Below are positions 27,050 to 37,660 of a stretch of DNA of 64,000 nt, piece after piece. The first letter of the stretch is position 1. Every line of letters begins with the position of its first letter. The position numbers and the translations under genes were made by a program. Location: NCBI GenBank assembly GCA_947359465.1, contig OX375880.1, positions 13,338,120 to 13,402,119 of the forward strand. Direction: 5' to 3'. The notes under the pieces are model-generated. The model did no database searches, was not told the DNA's origin, and worked only from the letters and a program-made list of their open reading frames with translations. The DNA comes from Metellina segmentata. Its lineage: Eukaryota > Arthropoda > Arachnida > Araneae > Tetragnathidae.

Positions 27050-28255
27050 AATGAAAGAAATCCATAGGTGTTGATATTTTACTGGAAGATATAATTTTTG
27101 TACTTTCGTCGTAAATTAAATTGCACATGCACTTCTAAAATTACTTAATGCCCACAATTCTGTTTACTCTATGGCATAAGCGGGCTTCAAATACATACAA
27201 CATCTGGTAGATAGATAAATATTTCTTCCGATTATGTATTTTGGCATGACTGGGCATTAATTAGTTGAAAAAAAAATTTAGTGAAATTCAATTTTCACTC
27301 ACAGAGACAGTTTAAATTTTAATTGGATTTAATTACCTTTGGATGGTAATTGTAAAAAATGGAATACTGCCTGAGCAATTTATATTTATTCACCCAATTA
27401 ATTCAATAATGTATAATATATAAAATAAATATTATTATATTAATGAATATTTTTAGTTACAGTTTGTGACAAACTTGGAAAAGGACATTAGTTATATTTT
27501 CCTAACAAAGAATGTTATATTTTTCTCATATTATCAAGGCTGGTGTTATCTGTTGATTGCGTGTAGTGGGAAAAGATACAAGTGATGATAACAAATGAGG
27601 ATATTATTTCTCACGTAAATGCTATTTTCAATTTGTTTTCCCGAGACCAGAAGAAAATGTTTGTATATACAGCAACACGGTAGATTTTTTTTATAAATAA
27701 AATCTTTTTTCCTAAAATAGGTGTTTTGCAAGATGGATGCTTAGGAAACGCGAATTGATTAAAACACATTTATTCACAACTTCTTAAAATTACTGTCAAG
27801 AACGCATATAGATGGCGACTTCTTCTCTACTTGTGCTGCCCTCTTGAGTCTTTGTTAAAAACAAATTGAATGATCTTTGTAATTAAATTTTTAAATGAAA
27901 GCTACACTTTTCTCTAAAAATAACATACTTCGTGAATTTCGAAAAACTATACATTCAAATTATTTCAGAAACTTAATTACTTTGTTATTTCTGTTTTAGT
28001 TTCTCATTTTTCGAAATAAATTTACAAAAGAATATGCCAAACAAGTTATCCTCATTTAAAATTATCTTACTTTTTCAAGCATTTCAACATTACTTAAGAA
28101 TAGCAAAATGCATAGCATATTTTGATGTTACTGTCGTTTTGAGAGTACCAAGCTCAAAATTGTTTAAGTTTGAAATGTTAGTGAATGTGATAAACTCTTA
28201 CGAAACGAAGCTCTTAAATAAATAATTAATAGTATATGTTTTATCAAGTTTTTAT
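27050..28255. other. AT-rich sequence, nothing recognised
   Basis: Long AT-rich stretch. No conserved reading frame, tRNA-like box or terminal repeat was seen on either strand. Confidence 0.5.
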
Positions 28256-28260
28256 AAGAA

Positions 28261-28698
28261 CTAGGGGGCACGCCCCCTGCTCGTTAACGATCGTCAACCC
28301 CCGGAGGATTACTTTGCTATCCTAATCGGTTCGCTGCGCGAACCTTGCTCGCTTCGCTCGCATCAATGAAGACATTGTTTACAAAATTTGATATTCCAAA
28401 AAATATTTTTCAAACATAAATTTGTTATCCTACAGAAAAATTATACAGTACCTCTGGAATCAGAACTCGAATAATTTGGAATTCAAATGAAAACTTTGAG
28501 AAAATTTTGACTTGAAATATGAGAGCTGCTTTGGAAATCGAATACCCAGCATGAATAATATTAATTTTTTTTCTTTTCAATTTTATCCGATAACGCTATA
28601 AATTCAATTGAATCACGAGGTTTCGTGGTAAACAAACAATCGTACAGTGTTGCCAAAAGGCGATAACAAATAACGTCTTTTTTGCGTGCCTATATAGA
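28261..28698 (-). mobile_element. second Helitron-like family, complete
   Basis: On the minus strand: A|TCTATATAGGCACGCAAAAA at 28698, to GGGGGCGTGCCCCCTAG|T at 28261. The A/T insertion site, TC start, GC-rich 3' hairpin and CTAG end all fit a Helitron. The 438 bp are non-coding. GCGAAGCGAGCAAGG and GTTCGCGCAGCGAACC lie before the hairpin. Confidence 0.7.
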
Positions 28699-28704
28699 TT
28701 GTGA

Positions 28705-29385
28705 CTCCAATTTTAGATTCGTCAAATTCTAAAATTTCACAATCTTCTGGTTTGTGTTTTGTGTTTGTCCATATTTAAAAAAACTGAGAAAAAATACTAG
28801 AAATTTTAGTTTGTCTTCTCCCTATACAAATATAAAATTATTTGTCGCAAAAAAGAAAGCTGAATTACATGCAAATATGGCTGGTTGACTTGTATCTTAT
28901 GGAGCAAGGTTCATGGAAAATGAATTATGTTAAAAGATGAGAGAAATCCGTGTACTATTATGTAAACCCACCAAGTGATTTTGACGAGGTATTTCGTCCA
29001 GACAAATCTGACGAATTTTGCTAAGGATGAGATAGCTCGTAAATAAGATACTGCCAATTTTTGGATGACTAGATCATGATCTGGACAAAGATGATATCTC
29101 GTCTATCAAGATCAGGTCAGTTTTGTAGTGAGGAGATACCTTGTCGAAACAACTAATATGAAGACCGAAAAATATACTAAATGAAATCATCTCGAAGCCC
29201 AGACAAAAACAAATTGGAGAAAAATAAGTATTTGCTTTTTTTTCCATATTGAACCTTTTTTCCACATTGTAAAAAAAAGCGACTTTATTTTTTTTTCTAA
29301 AAATTTGATTTCTTTTCATTCCCCCCCTCCCCTCCATCAGTTACCTCTCTATATTTAAAAAAAGTTACCGCCGCCGCAGGATTGA
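28705..29385. other. AT-rich sequence, nothing recognised
   Basis: No supported feature. The ORF at 29074-29337 is low complexity with no domain. Confidence 0.5.
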
Positions 29386-29392
29386 AAACTAG

Positions 29393-29875
29393 TGTAGCGA
29401 GCTTAGCTACCACTCCACAACTTAACTTACAAATGGGTAGTATAAATCCAGTGTAACCAAACTCGACTATGAGGTACTTTTTGGTGAACACTAAGTTACG
29501 CTGGTTCATTCGCGCTTGCTATAAGTGGTGACCCGGACGTGATTTGAACATGTAATAATTTGCGAATTCGATGGATGACCCACGATGTACAGTAGAAATC
29601 GCCATGGTTGATGCTAAAAATTACTTTCAATCACTAGGGGGCGCTGTGATAGCAGACACTTTTAGTGTGTTATCACGGTCTTCATCCGTACATTGCCGCT
29701 CAGACTTCGGCTGATAAAAGGCAACACTGCGACTGTGATCTTAATACAGTCTCTCACAGTCTAACGCAAAATGGCAATCCTTCAACTAGCGACATCATCT
29801 ATCGAATTTCGGCTTCTGCTAAAATTCTGGAGGGGGAGTACTGTAGCGAGCCTAGCTACCACTCTTCTTCTTCTT
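29393..29875 (+). mobile_element. LTR retrotransposon remnant
   Basis: A 5' LTR-like segment starts TGTAGCGAGCTTAGCTACC at 29393. It is followed near 29520 by TAAGTGGTGACCCGGACGTG, a primer-site-like junction typical of Gypsy/BEL elements. A polypurine GGAGGGGGAGTAC precedes a second TGTAGCGAGCCTAGCTACC at 29842. Only about 300 bases of interior remain, with no readable gag or pol. The second LTR breaks off after about 30 bases into (TTC)n. Confidence 0.55.
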
Positions 29876-29879
29876 CTTC

Positions 29880-30925
29880 GAATGGAAGCAAACCCCTCCG
29901 TACCGAGTTATTTAAAACCCACAGCGGATTAGCCTAAGCCAGGGAACGACTCTAATGAGAAACATGAGAAGTAGGCCCTGTGACGCGCCGTCCGAAAAGC
30001 CCTCGTTTGCCCTGGGTGGGCGCGACGGGGAGTAGACAGGGTCGACCCGTGGTTGTGTGCGCTGAAGATATGTGGTCCGGCTCTTTATTGTCAGTCAACC
30101 TTAGATCCGAATTGAGCTGGAAAAGTTTTCTTCGTAGATTCGTGTCGACGTGTGATCAGAGAGGCATTTCCTAGGAACCAGTCGACATTCCTGAGTAGCC
30201 CAACGGATCAGCAGGCTGCCACAACCTCCCTGTTTATTCAGTACCGTGGGCAGAACCGGTACCATCATCTATGGAGTTTTACAGACCCTTGCCGTCCGCC
30301 AGATAGCCTTCTTTTGTTAGCGTACAGGTATTGGCCTAGGGCAGCCGGGGAGTGGTCTCGACACCGCTAGTTTCCGTGTGGCACCTAAGGAGGTTCCTGT
30401 CGCTACTTGATCGCAGGAACAGCGGCATCGCCCTGTGCCAGTTCCTACGACCCAAACCGATAGCCTGCTGGCTAGAGCGGCTTCGCCACGTTAGAGACTG
30501 ACATATTCCTCCTACACGGATAGACCCATGATCTGCGGAATTATGGGGTCCATCGAATTCTTGATGAACCCCGGTTCGAGTGGTGGGGGCCATCACTCTT
30601 CATTCCTTGGATCGATCTGAACCTTCACCTTAGGACCCCAAGCATTGTCTACGTAAACTGATAACAAGTTATCGTTATTTGGTTCAGGATGCACACCGCC
30701 CCAAGTGCGCAGAGCCCTCCCCCGATCCTTTTGCCTGGATCTTGGGACTTTAGCCCCATCATCTTGCTATCATCCCTACGGACAGTTTTCCCGGTCATTA
30801 AAAGCCACCATCAGCTTTCCGTCCGGGTTGACCCACGTCTACTTCCCCAACAGACAGTAGCGCGTACACCTCCCCAGGGTGTATTATGCCTAGGAGGCAT
30901 TTGGTACAAGTACCACACATAAAGT
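29880..30925. other. GC-rich block of unknown origin
   Basis: About 1 kb with clearly higher GC than its surroundings, lying between the LTR remnant and a mariner. It contains short ORFs in several frames, none with a domain I recognise, and no match to rRNA that I can recall. It could be the inside or LTR of an unknown element, or old foreign DNA. Confidence 0.4.
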
Positions 30926-31028
30926 ACAGTTTGACTACATAGATAACAGATTTGCCACATAGATTTATGCATTTTCGCAACTTCCAGTACAAGACTTTCA
31001 TTTGTTGCTTATAGACATAGAGTTTATA

Positions 31029-32327
31029 CAGAGGCTGTTCGCACATTTTTTAGACGATTTTGGTTAGCGGTAATAAAAAATCGTTTGCTGCAACAGAAAT
31101 AATTGCAGTTGTACTATGTTTATAAAAGTCAAAATTATCGTCTGCGGCTTGAGAGGTTTGTTTTTATTCAAAATGGCGTTTTTAACGAAGCAGTGGTTCG
31201 AAGGCTATATTTATGCTCTTTCCGAAGAGAAATATTCATATTCCGTTACCCCAAAACGATGTGAGAGTCATGGTTTTGTGATACCTAAAGCGCCGATAGG
31301 TAATATCGTCAACAAGAAAGGAAAAAAACGTCAAACTGGAGCCTCAAGTGGGACAAAAATTCCAAACAAGTATCCAAGGAAGAAACGGACATCTTCGACT
31401 ATTGCAAAGGTACGTTGTTTAATGTTAAAAAGAAAATTTCCCTTGTCAAAGGACAGTTGCAAAATCATTAAAATGCTCGGTGTCCACTGTAAACAAAATG
31501 ATAAACGTTGATTTAAATCTTCAGAAAGCGAAAAAACGCAATGTGCATCGTCCTTCTCCAAAGCATATCGCTGAACGCAGGACACGCTGCCGAATTCTAT
31601 ATGAAAAACACTTATCCAAAGAAAAATGGAAAAAAATTGTCACGATAGATGAATAATGGGTGTATTTAAATGATTGCAGCAAAAAAAAAAGAGCCATTTA
31701 TTATCATAAAAGGGGAGAAAAAAATTTAAGTACATGGTTCACAGAATCGAAAGAAAGTTTTTCTAAGGGATTCATGATTGTTGCTGGTTTTTCATATAAT
31801 GGCAAGATAAAAATAAAGAGAGTGGAGACAAATGTCAAGATTAACACCAAATACTATCAGGAACATATTTTATCGACAATTTTTCTGAATGAAATACCAT
31901 CGCTTTACCCACAGTGCCATCAATCTGTGGATCTCCATCAAGACAAAACTAGCAGTCACACATCAAAATCCACTGTAAATTTCCTAAAAGAAATGGAACA
32001 AAAAACCGGTATCAAGACCATACCTTTCACTGATATCCCTACTAAATCTCCCGATGTATCACCTATGGAATATTGTGCTTTCGGACTTTTAAAATCTGCA
32101 TTATCCAAACGTCGTCCCTTACAGGACTCTGGAAAGCTGTTCAGGAGGAATGGGATGAAATACCTCTTCTGACACTTCAAAAGGCATTATTACCCTGGAA
32201 ATTACGGTGTCGAAAGATAGTTCACAATAAAGGCTATCAAATAGAACATTTAAAACACAATAATTTTATGAAATTTAGTTTTGTGAATACAATATACATT
32301 GTCTAAAAAATGTGTGAACAGCCTCTG
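31029..32327 (+). mobile_element. mariner-family transposon, full length
   Basis: TA flanks both ends. The tips CAGAGGCTGTTCGCACATTT and the complement of the right end CAGAGGCTGTTCACACATTT differ at one base in twenty. At 1299 bp it has the usual size of the family. It encodes one transposase with few lesions, so it is a comparatively young copy. Confidence 0.9.
31173..32304 (+). pseudogene. mariner transposase, lightly damaged
   Basis: It starts MAFLTKQWFEGYIYAL. VAKSLKCSVSTVNK is the second helix-turn-helix, reached after a frameshift near 31450. KIVTIDE carries the first Asp and is followed directly by an in-frame TAA near 31653. VDLHQDKTSSHTSKSTV holds the second Asp and IPTKSPDVSPMEYCAFGLLK the third. 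After another shift near 32110 comes the end, LWKAVQEEWDEIPLLTLQKA. Two frameshifts and one stop separate it from an intact gene. It belongs to the IS630-Tc1-mariner group by motif; the exact clade is not assigned. Confidence 0.85.
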
Positions 32328-32532
32328 TACATCACAGAGTATACATTTCCGCAACTTCTAGCACGAGACTTTCATTAGTTGCTTATTCGCATGCAGTAGG
32401 AAAATAAAATAAAGAGAAAGGAGTCTCCGGCATTTGCCAAGGGGACCTCGGAGGAAAGGGTTGCCACAGACTTCCAGCACAGGTGCCTTCAATTCATGCC
32501 TGTTCGTCAAGGCGGTAGGAGAAACAGAGAGT

Positions 32533-34836
32533 CCCAGCAAAAAAAATCAGCATCTTTCCTTCAAAAAAAGATCCATTTTTAAGGTTTTTTGAAGGTGAAT
32601 GCAGGTTTTTTGAAGGCAGTTAGATAAGTGCAGATTTTACGCAAAGAAAATGCAGAGGTTTTGAAGGAATAATGGTTTTCTTCATTAGTACTGCAGTTTT
32701 TCTGAAATTAAATTTATAATATTTCCAAATTCATTTTTATCTTCATAAAAACTGCAGTTTTCATAAAGGAAAAATGCAGTAAAAATGCCTTCAAAAAATT
32801 GCTTCATAAAAACTGCAGTTTTAATGAAGAAATTTTATAAAGGCATTTTACCTTCATAAAAACTGCAGTATTTTTGAAGGAAAAATGAAGTTTGAAGTTA
32901 AAGTTTTGTTTTCATAAAAAATGCAGTTTTTATGAAAACAATTATCAACTAATATGTTTAATTAAAATTAATATATATATCTTAAATAATTTCTTTAAAA
33001 AAAGTGAAAATTTTCCATAATAAAAAAACAGCAATTATTGCAGTATATTTCATTTTTCAGTTCCATCATAAAATAAAACCTTGGAATTAGATACTGCTGG
33101 CCAACCTTCGATTAAAATATTTATTTCAACGCATATATTGCATTTCTCTAACATACCAAATATCTGAATTTAGTCTGTTATATTAACTCCCAACAAAATT
33201 AATAACTTGCATATATCTTGGAATTATAAAACTAATCTGTAATGAATTTGTTCGTACCGCTATGACGACAGTCATGGAAATGGTGGCTCCGATCATTTTC
33301 GTTACGCTCACAAACACCGCTCTCTAGGAAACCAACACCATGTGTTAGTATAAACAACGTTTTAGTGACGTCACCCACCGATACATCACGACCGCTAGAT
33401 CACGGCTACGCTTTCTTAGGAAACCGAAGCTTAAAGGGCATGTGTGTGTGTGCCTCGACCCAGGAAGAAAAATCAGCAAAAAAACTTCAAAGAAAACCTG
33501 CAGGTTTTCTGCATGAATTTCGGACAAAATTCCTGCAGGAAACCTGCAGTTTTTCCGACTGGTTGCCATGATGATGATGGATCACTGGTGGCGCCATCTG
33601 GTGGTGTGATGAGCAAACACATTATTTTTTTTTGAAAATAATAATTTTGTGGAATTAACGTCTTCTTAGAGCTACATAGACAACGGTCCGCGATCGATCT
33701 TTCAAGGGAAAGATCCGAGGACAACACCTCGTAACTTTGTACCGCGATCATAAGTTGGGACTCGAACCCGGGACCAAGGGATCTGGAGTTCAGTGTGCTA
33801 TCCATTAAGCCGTAAGAGACATATCCAAACGTGGTGAATTAATGTAGTGTTTGCTTTTTCTCTGTTTGGGACTTCTGCTTTTTTCCCCTAGGAATGCATT
33901 GAAAATGGTTTAAATTTTGTTTGGAGGGATTTAATACTTTTACAAAAAAAAACAAAAAAACCAGGTGATAAATTGCATAATATAAAAACGTATCACATAT
34001 TATTGGTATGTGATAGGAATTTCATGTCTTCACTTTTGAATTTAGCATTGAAATTTTCTGAAAATGTTAACATCTCATACAACAAATTCATTACAGATTA
34101 GTTTAATAATTACAACATTTATGCAAATGATTAATTTTGTTGGTAGTTAATGTAACAGATTAAATTCAGATATTTGGTATGTTAGAGAAATACAATATTT
34201 GCGTCGAAATGAAGATTTTTATGGAAGGTCGTTCAGCAGTATCTAATTCCAAGGTTACATTTTTTGGTGGGACTGAAAAATGAAATAAACATTATAATTG
34301 CAATTTTTTTACTATGTAAAAAACAACAACAAAATTGCTGTTTTTTTACTATGTAAAATATTCCCATTTTTTAAAGAAATTATTTCAGATATATATATTA
34401 ATTTTAATTAAACATATTAGTTGATAATTGTTTTCATAAAAACTGCAAGTTTTATGAAAACAAAACTTTAACTTCAAACTTCATGTTTCCTTCAAATAAA
34501 CTGCTGTTTTTATGAAGGAAAAATGCCTTCGTAAAATTCCTTCATGAAAACTGCAGTTTTTATGAAGGAATTTTATAAAGGCATTTTTACTGCATTTATC
34601 CTTCATAAAAACTGCAGTTTTTATGAAGGAAGAATTAAAGTTGGAAATATTATAAATGAAATTTCAGAAAAACTGCAGAATTTATGAAGGAAACCATTAT
34701 TCCTTCAAAACCTCTGCATTTTCTCTGCGTAAAATCTGCACTTATCTAACTGCCTTAAAAAATCCTGCATTCAACTTCAAAAAACCTTCAAAATGGATCT
34801 TTTTTTGAAGGAAAGATGCTGATTTTTTTTGCTGGG
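32533..34836. mobile_element. large fold-back element with about 700-bp arms
   Basis: The ends CCCAGCAAAAAAAATCAGCA and its complement (to 34836) lead into arms made of GAAGG and CATAAAAACTGCAGTTTT repeats. The arms then pass into matching AT-rich sequence (32533 to about 33250 against about 34085-34836). The centre (33250-34085) has CCTGCAGGTTTTCTGCATGA repeats and a SINE. No coding region is recognised. A third, directly repeated terminus GATTTTTTTTGCTGGG ends at 34994. The superfamily is unknown. Confidence 0.7.
33655..33835 (-). repeat. SINE with tRNA-like head
   Basis: Complement of the common tail (CGATCTTTCAAGGGAAAGAT, ACACCTCGTAACTTTGTACC) joined to a tRNA-like head (GGGACTCGAACCCGGGACC, TGTGCTATCCATTAAGCC). 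The head keeps good A and B boxes on the minus strand. Confidence 0.65.
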
Positions 34837-35134
34837 GTCGGTGTTAACATTTTCAGAATATTTTATCAATGCTAAATTCAAATGTGAAGACAGGAACTTC
34901 CTTTCACGTACCATAAATGTGTGATAGATTTTTATGTTGTGCAATATATCACCTGGTTGCTTATTTTGTGAAAGTAAAGATTTTTTTTGCTGGGTATCAC
35001 TGTTATTGCTTTTCTAGTTCCAAGTTTTCAATGCTAGTGATGAGTTCGAGTAATCTCTCTGTAATAATCTATATGATTTTGAGGTGGTGTCAAACCACCT
35101 ATCTGGTTCCGAGTGATGCTCGGCTCACGAAACC

Positions 35135-35677
35135 TAGAGTGCCTATATAAAAAGAGTAGCGACATACGGGAAACACTTTCTGATTGGCTTAGAGACCTTT
35201 TCTACCGCCCGAAGCGGTCTTTTCCTAGCTCCCGTAGACTTAACATGGGAACTTTTTGTGTGTTCTAGAAAAACGTGTGTATATTAAATTAAAAAGAAAA
35301 TATAGCTTATTGATGTTCCATTTGATGTTCTAGAATGTTTATTTATTATTATTTTAGTGTTTTGTCAGTATAAATTTGAAGACTTTTTAAATAAATAGCT
35401 TTATTTTTTTTAACAACATGGTGTTTCCCGCAATCTAAGTTAGCGCGTGGTGCAATCCATCTCATCAATTACGCGTGTAATTGAGCGTTTATATGATTCA
35501 TTTATACCGAATGTAGCCATATTATAAAAGTCATATGCTTTTTGTTCTCCTTGAAATGATATATTAATTCGCCCAGCAACCTTCTTTGAAACGATTCTGG
35601 TAGAAAAATGGCTGCCGCGCATGCGCATTGGGCCAAATTGGGTCCCTTGTCGCCACTCTTATAAAATAGGCACTCTA
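35135..35677. mobile_element. hAT-type MITE with perfect 8-bp TSD
   Basis: The tips TAGAGTGCCTATATAAAAAG and the complement of the right end TAGAGTGCCTATTTTATAAG are flanked by ACGAAACC on both sides (35127-35134 and 35678-35685). The 543 bp are non-coding. The family is distinct from the ACATCGATGT elements. Confidence 0.85.
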
Positions 35678-35689
35678 ACGAAACCGTGC

Positions 35690-36225
35690 TTAATACCAAT
35701 TGTGGGTAAACATCTATCACACCTCTACCCTTTCTCTATCTCTATATCTCTGGTGAGTGTGTGTGTGTGGTTCGTTTTATCAACAGGAGAGGGCAACACT
35801 TCATAGATATATATCATCTATTTATTTGTACATTTCTTGGTTAGATATGAATACATTACAACATCGTTTAAGACAGCAGCAGAGAGACCCTCATCGTCCG
35901 TTCTCTTCTTCCTTTTCGCTCACGCCTTTTTCTCCTCCTGACCCGGGTGACCTTTCACAGACACCCCAGCCAACGTCCCTAGAAGATGTCTCGTCCCCCC
36001 CGCCCCCTACCAGACATTTCTCCCTGGGTTGGCCGGAGAACCTCACAACATCGTTTACCATTTCCTCCAATTTAACTCTTAGACTCATTCAAAACCATGT
36101 AACAGATGACCATAACCAGTCTATTCGTGTTTCCCAGCTCTATGATCTACATATATAAGTGTTTCTATGAATGTAAATTTCTACAATATTCATTATTATC
36201 TGTAAAATTTTATATCCTTTTAGGT
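35690..36225. other. unassigned; one proline-rich reading frame
   Basis: A plus-strand frame from 35847 (MNTLQHRLRQQQRDPHRPFS) to 36158 is serine- and proline-rich with no known domain. Nothing else supports it as a gene. Confidence 0.35.
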
Positions 36226-36231
36226 AATGGT

Positions 36232-36352
36232 AATTTGAGTTAACGTCGTACTAGAGCAACACAACGGGTTATTGACGACGGTCCGGGATCAGTCCCTTAA
36301 GGGAAAGATTCGAGGACAACACCTCGTAATTTTGAACCACGGTCAGATGACA
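36232..36352 (-). repeat. SINE tail
   Basis: Complement of the common tail and body: GTACTAGAGCAACACAACGG, GACGACGGTCCGGGATCAGT, TTTTGAACCACGGTCAGATG. It stops at the body, with no head. Confidence 0.75.
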
Positions 36353-36354
36353 TA

Positions 36355-36970
36355 TCCTTTTAGGAAGCAACAAATATACTTGGTCTTATTGTAGAAATTT
36401 GGTATCTACTTGGGTGGATGAATTATAAATTTTATTAATTTGATTGAATATATTACGAGCATCTTCACCCATCACACTGAAGGTACAAAATTGGCCATGT
36501 GCAATTTCTAGTAAAATGGAATATTTAAAACAAAACCCACGTTCATGAACGGGCTTGCGAGTTGACGCATAGCCCAATAGGTGGAATTACATAATTACCT
36601 AGTGTCTTCGAAGGAAGGGAGATTTTCAGTATAATTTTTGGGGTGAACAGAGCAAAAGTTAACTTATTTGAATTAAGTAACATACATCTTGTTCATTGCT
36701 ATTTCATTTTCAATATTAAACATAGTACAAAAAGGAATATGAAATTTAAAATCGTGCTTTGAATCAGCATTGTTTTTAGTAAAAATCACTTGATTTTTAA
36801 ACTGGAATACCCAGCACAATTTTCTATACCTAGTGATATCAAATACTTATGATTCATACCTCCTTCAGCTTTTACTTTGGAAAGTATCTATAGGTTATTA
36901 GAAAAGGTTTTAAGCCTTTTCTACATGTGTAAACTGAAGCCTTGTTCAAAAGGAGGTAGGTATGTAGTAT
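36355..36970. other. AT-rich sequence, nothing recognised
   Basis: No supported gene or repeat between the SINE tail and the transposon that starts at 36973. Confidence 0.45.
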
Positions 36971-37179
36971 AAGGGTCATTCTGAAATTAAGTGGAAATTT
37001 GAGTCAAAACTTTGGAATACAATTAAAGTTTTTTTTAAATATTTTATGTATTTAGTGTCCTGTTAAGGTAATGAAGTTGTACAACCATCAAACAGAGGTC
37101 AAGAAAGCATTTTAAGCAAATAAAAGCCAATTTTTTATTTCCTTAAACATGGAGGTGACAAAATGTTTCAGTTTCATCT

Positions 37180-37660
37180 AACACAATGTAATGTCTTCAG
37201 GTATTTCATCAAAAAGGTACTGTTCATGAGTGTTCATTGTCAGTTGTTTTAAAATGGCCACAACCTCATCTTGCACTGTTGCATCACATTCTTCAGTAGA
37301 AACAAATTTATTTTTAGTGTCATGTCATCTTGACATGAAGTGGATCTGGTAAGAAGCTTCAAAACATTCAGTGACATTTGACACATAATAGCAAACACTC
37401 TTTCTACCATATACTTTGACAATTATATATTCATTAAATGCACTTAAGTTGGGTCACAACGATTCAAACAATGAGCAGAACATTTAGTTTTTCACTATTT
37501 TCTATTTCCCTATCTATGTAATGTGATTTGCTCACGTGAATCTCTGCAATGCACACTTTGTATCTCATTTGTGTACTTACTTGGCTGAAATCAACATGTA
37601 TCAGTATCTCACTGTTACAAGGCTGAAAATTGACCTGTATTGATGGACTATGTTGCAAAC
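37180..37660 (-). pseudogene. transposase-like C-terminal part of that transposon
   Basis: In the minus direction, ILIHVDFSQ and IHVSKSHY at about 37630-37530 are followed by FNEYIIVKVYGRKSVCYYVS, NVTECFEASYQIHFMSR, VQDEVVAILKQLTMNTHEQY and LFDEIPEDITLC before a TAG. I know this layout (an acidic strand, then a small chromo- or SH3-like C-terminal domain) from unnamed arthropod and Hydra proteins, but not a formal family name. Several stops interrupt it. Confidence 0.5.

Noticed and set aside
35757..36158. 133-aa proline-rich ORF
   Set aside because: Low-complexity composition, no recognised domain and a CA-repeat start; kept only as an unassigned region.
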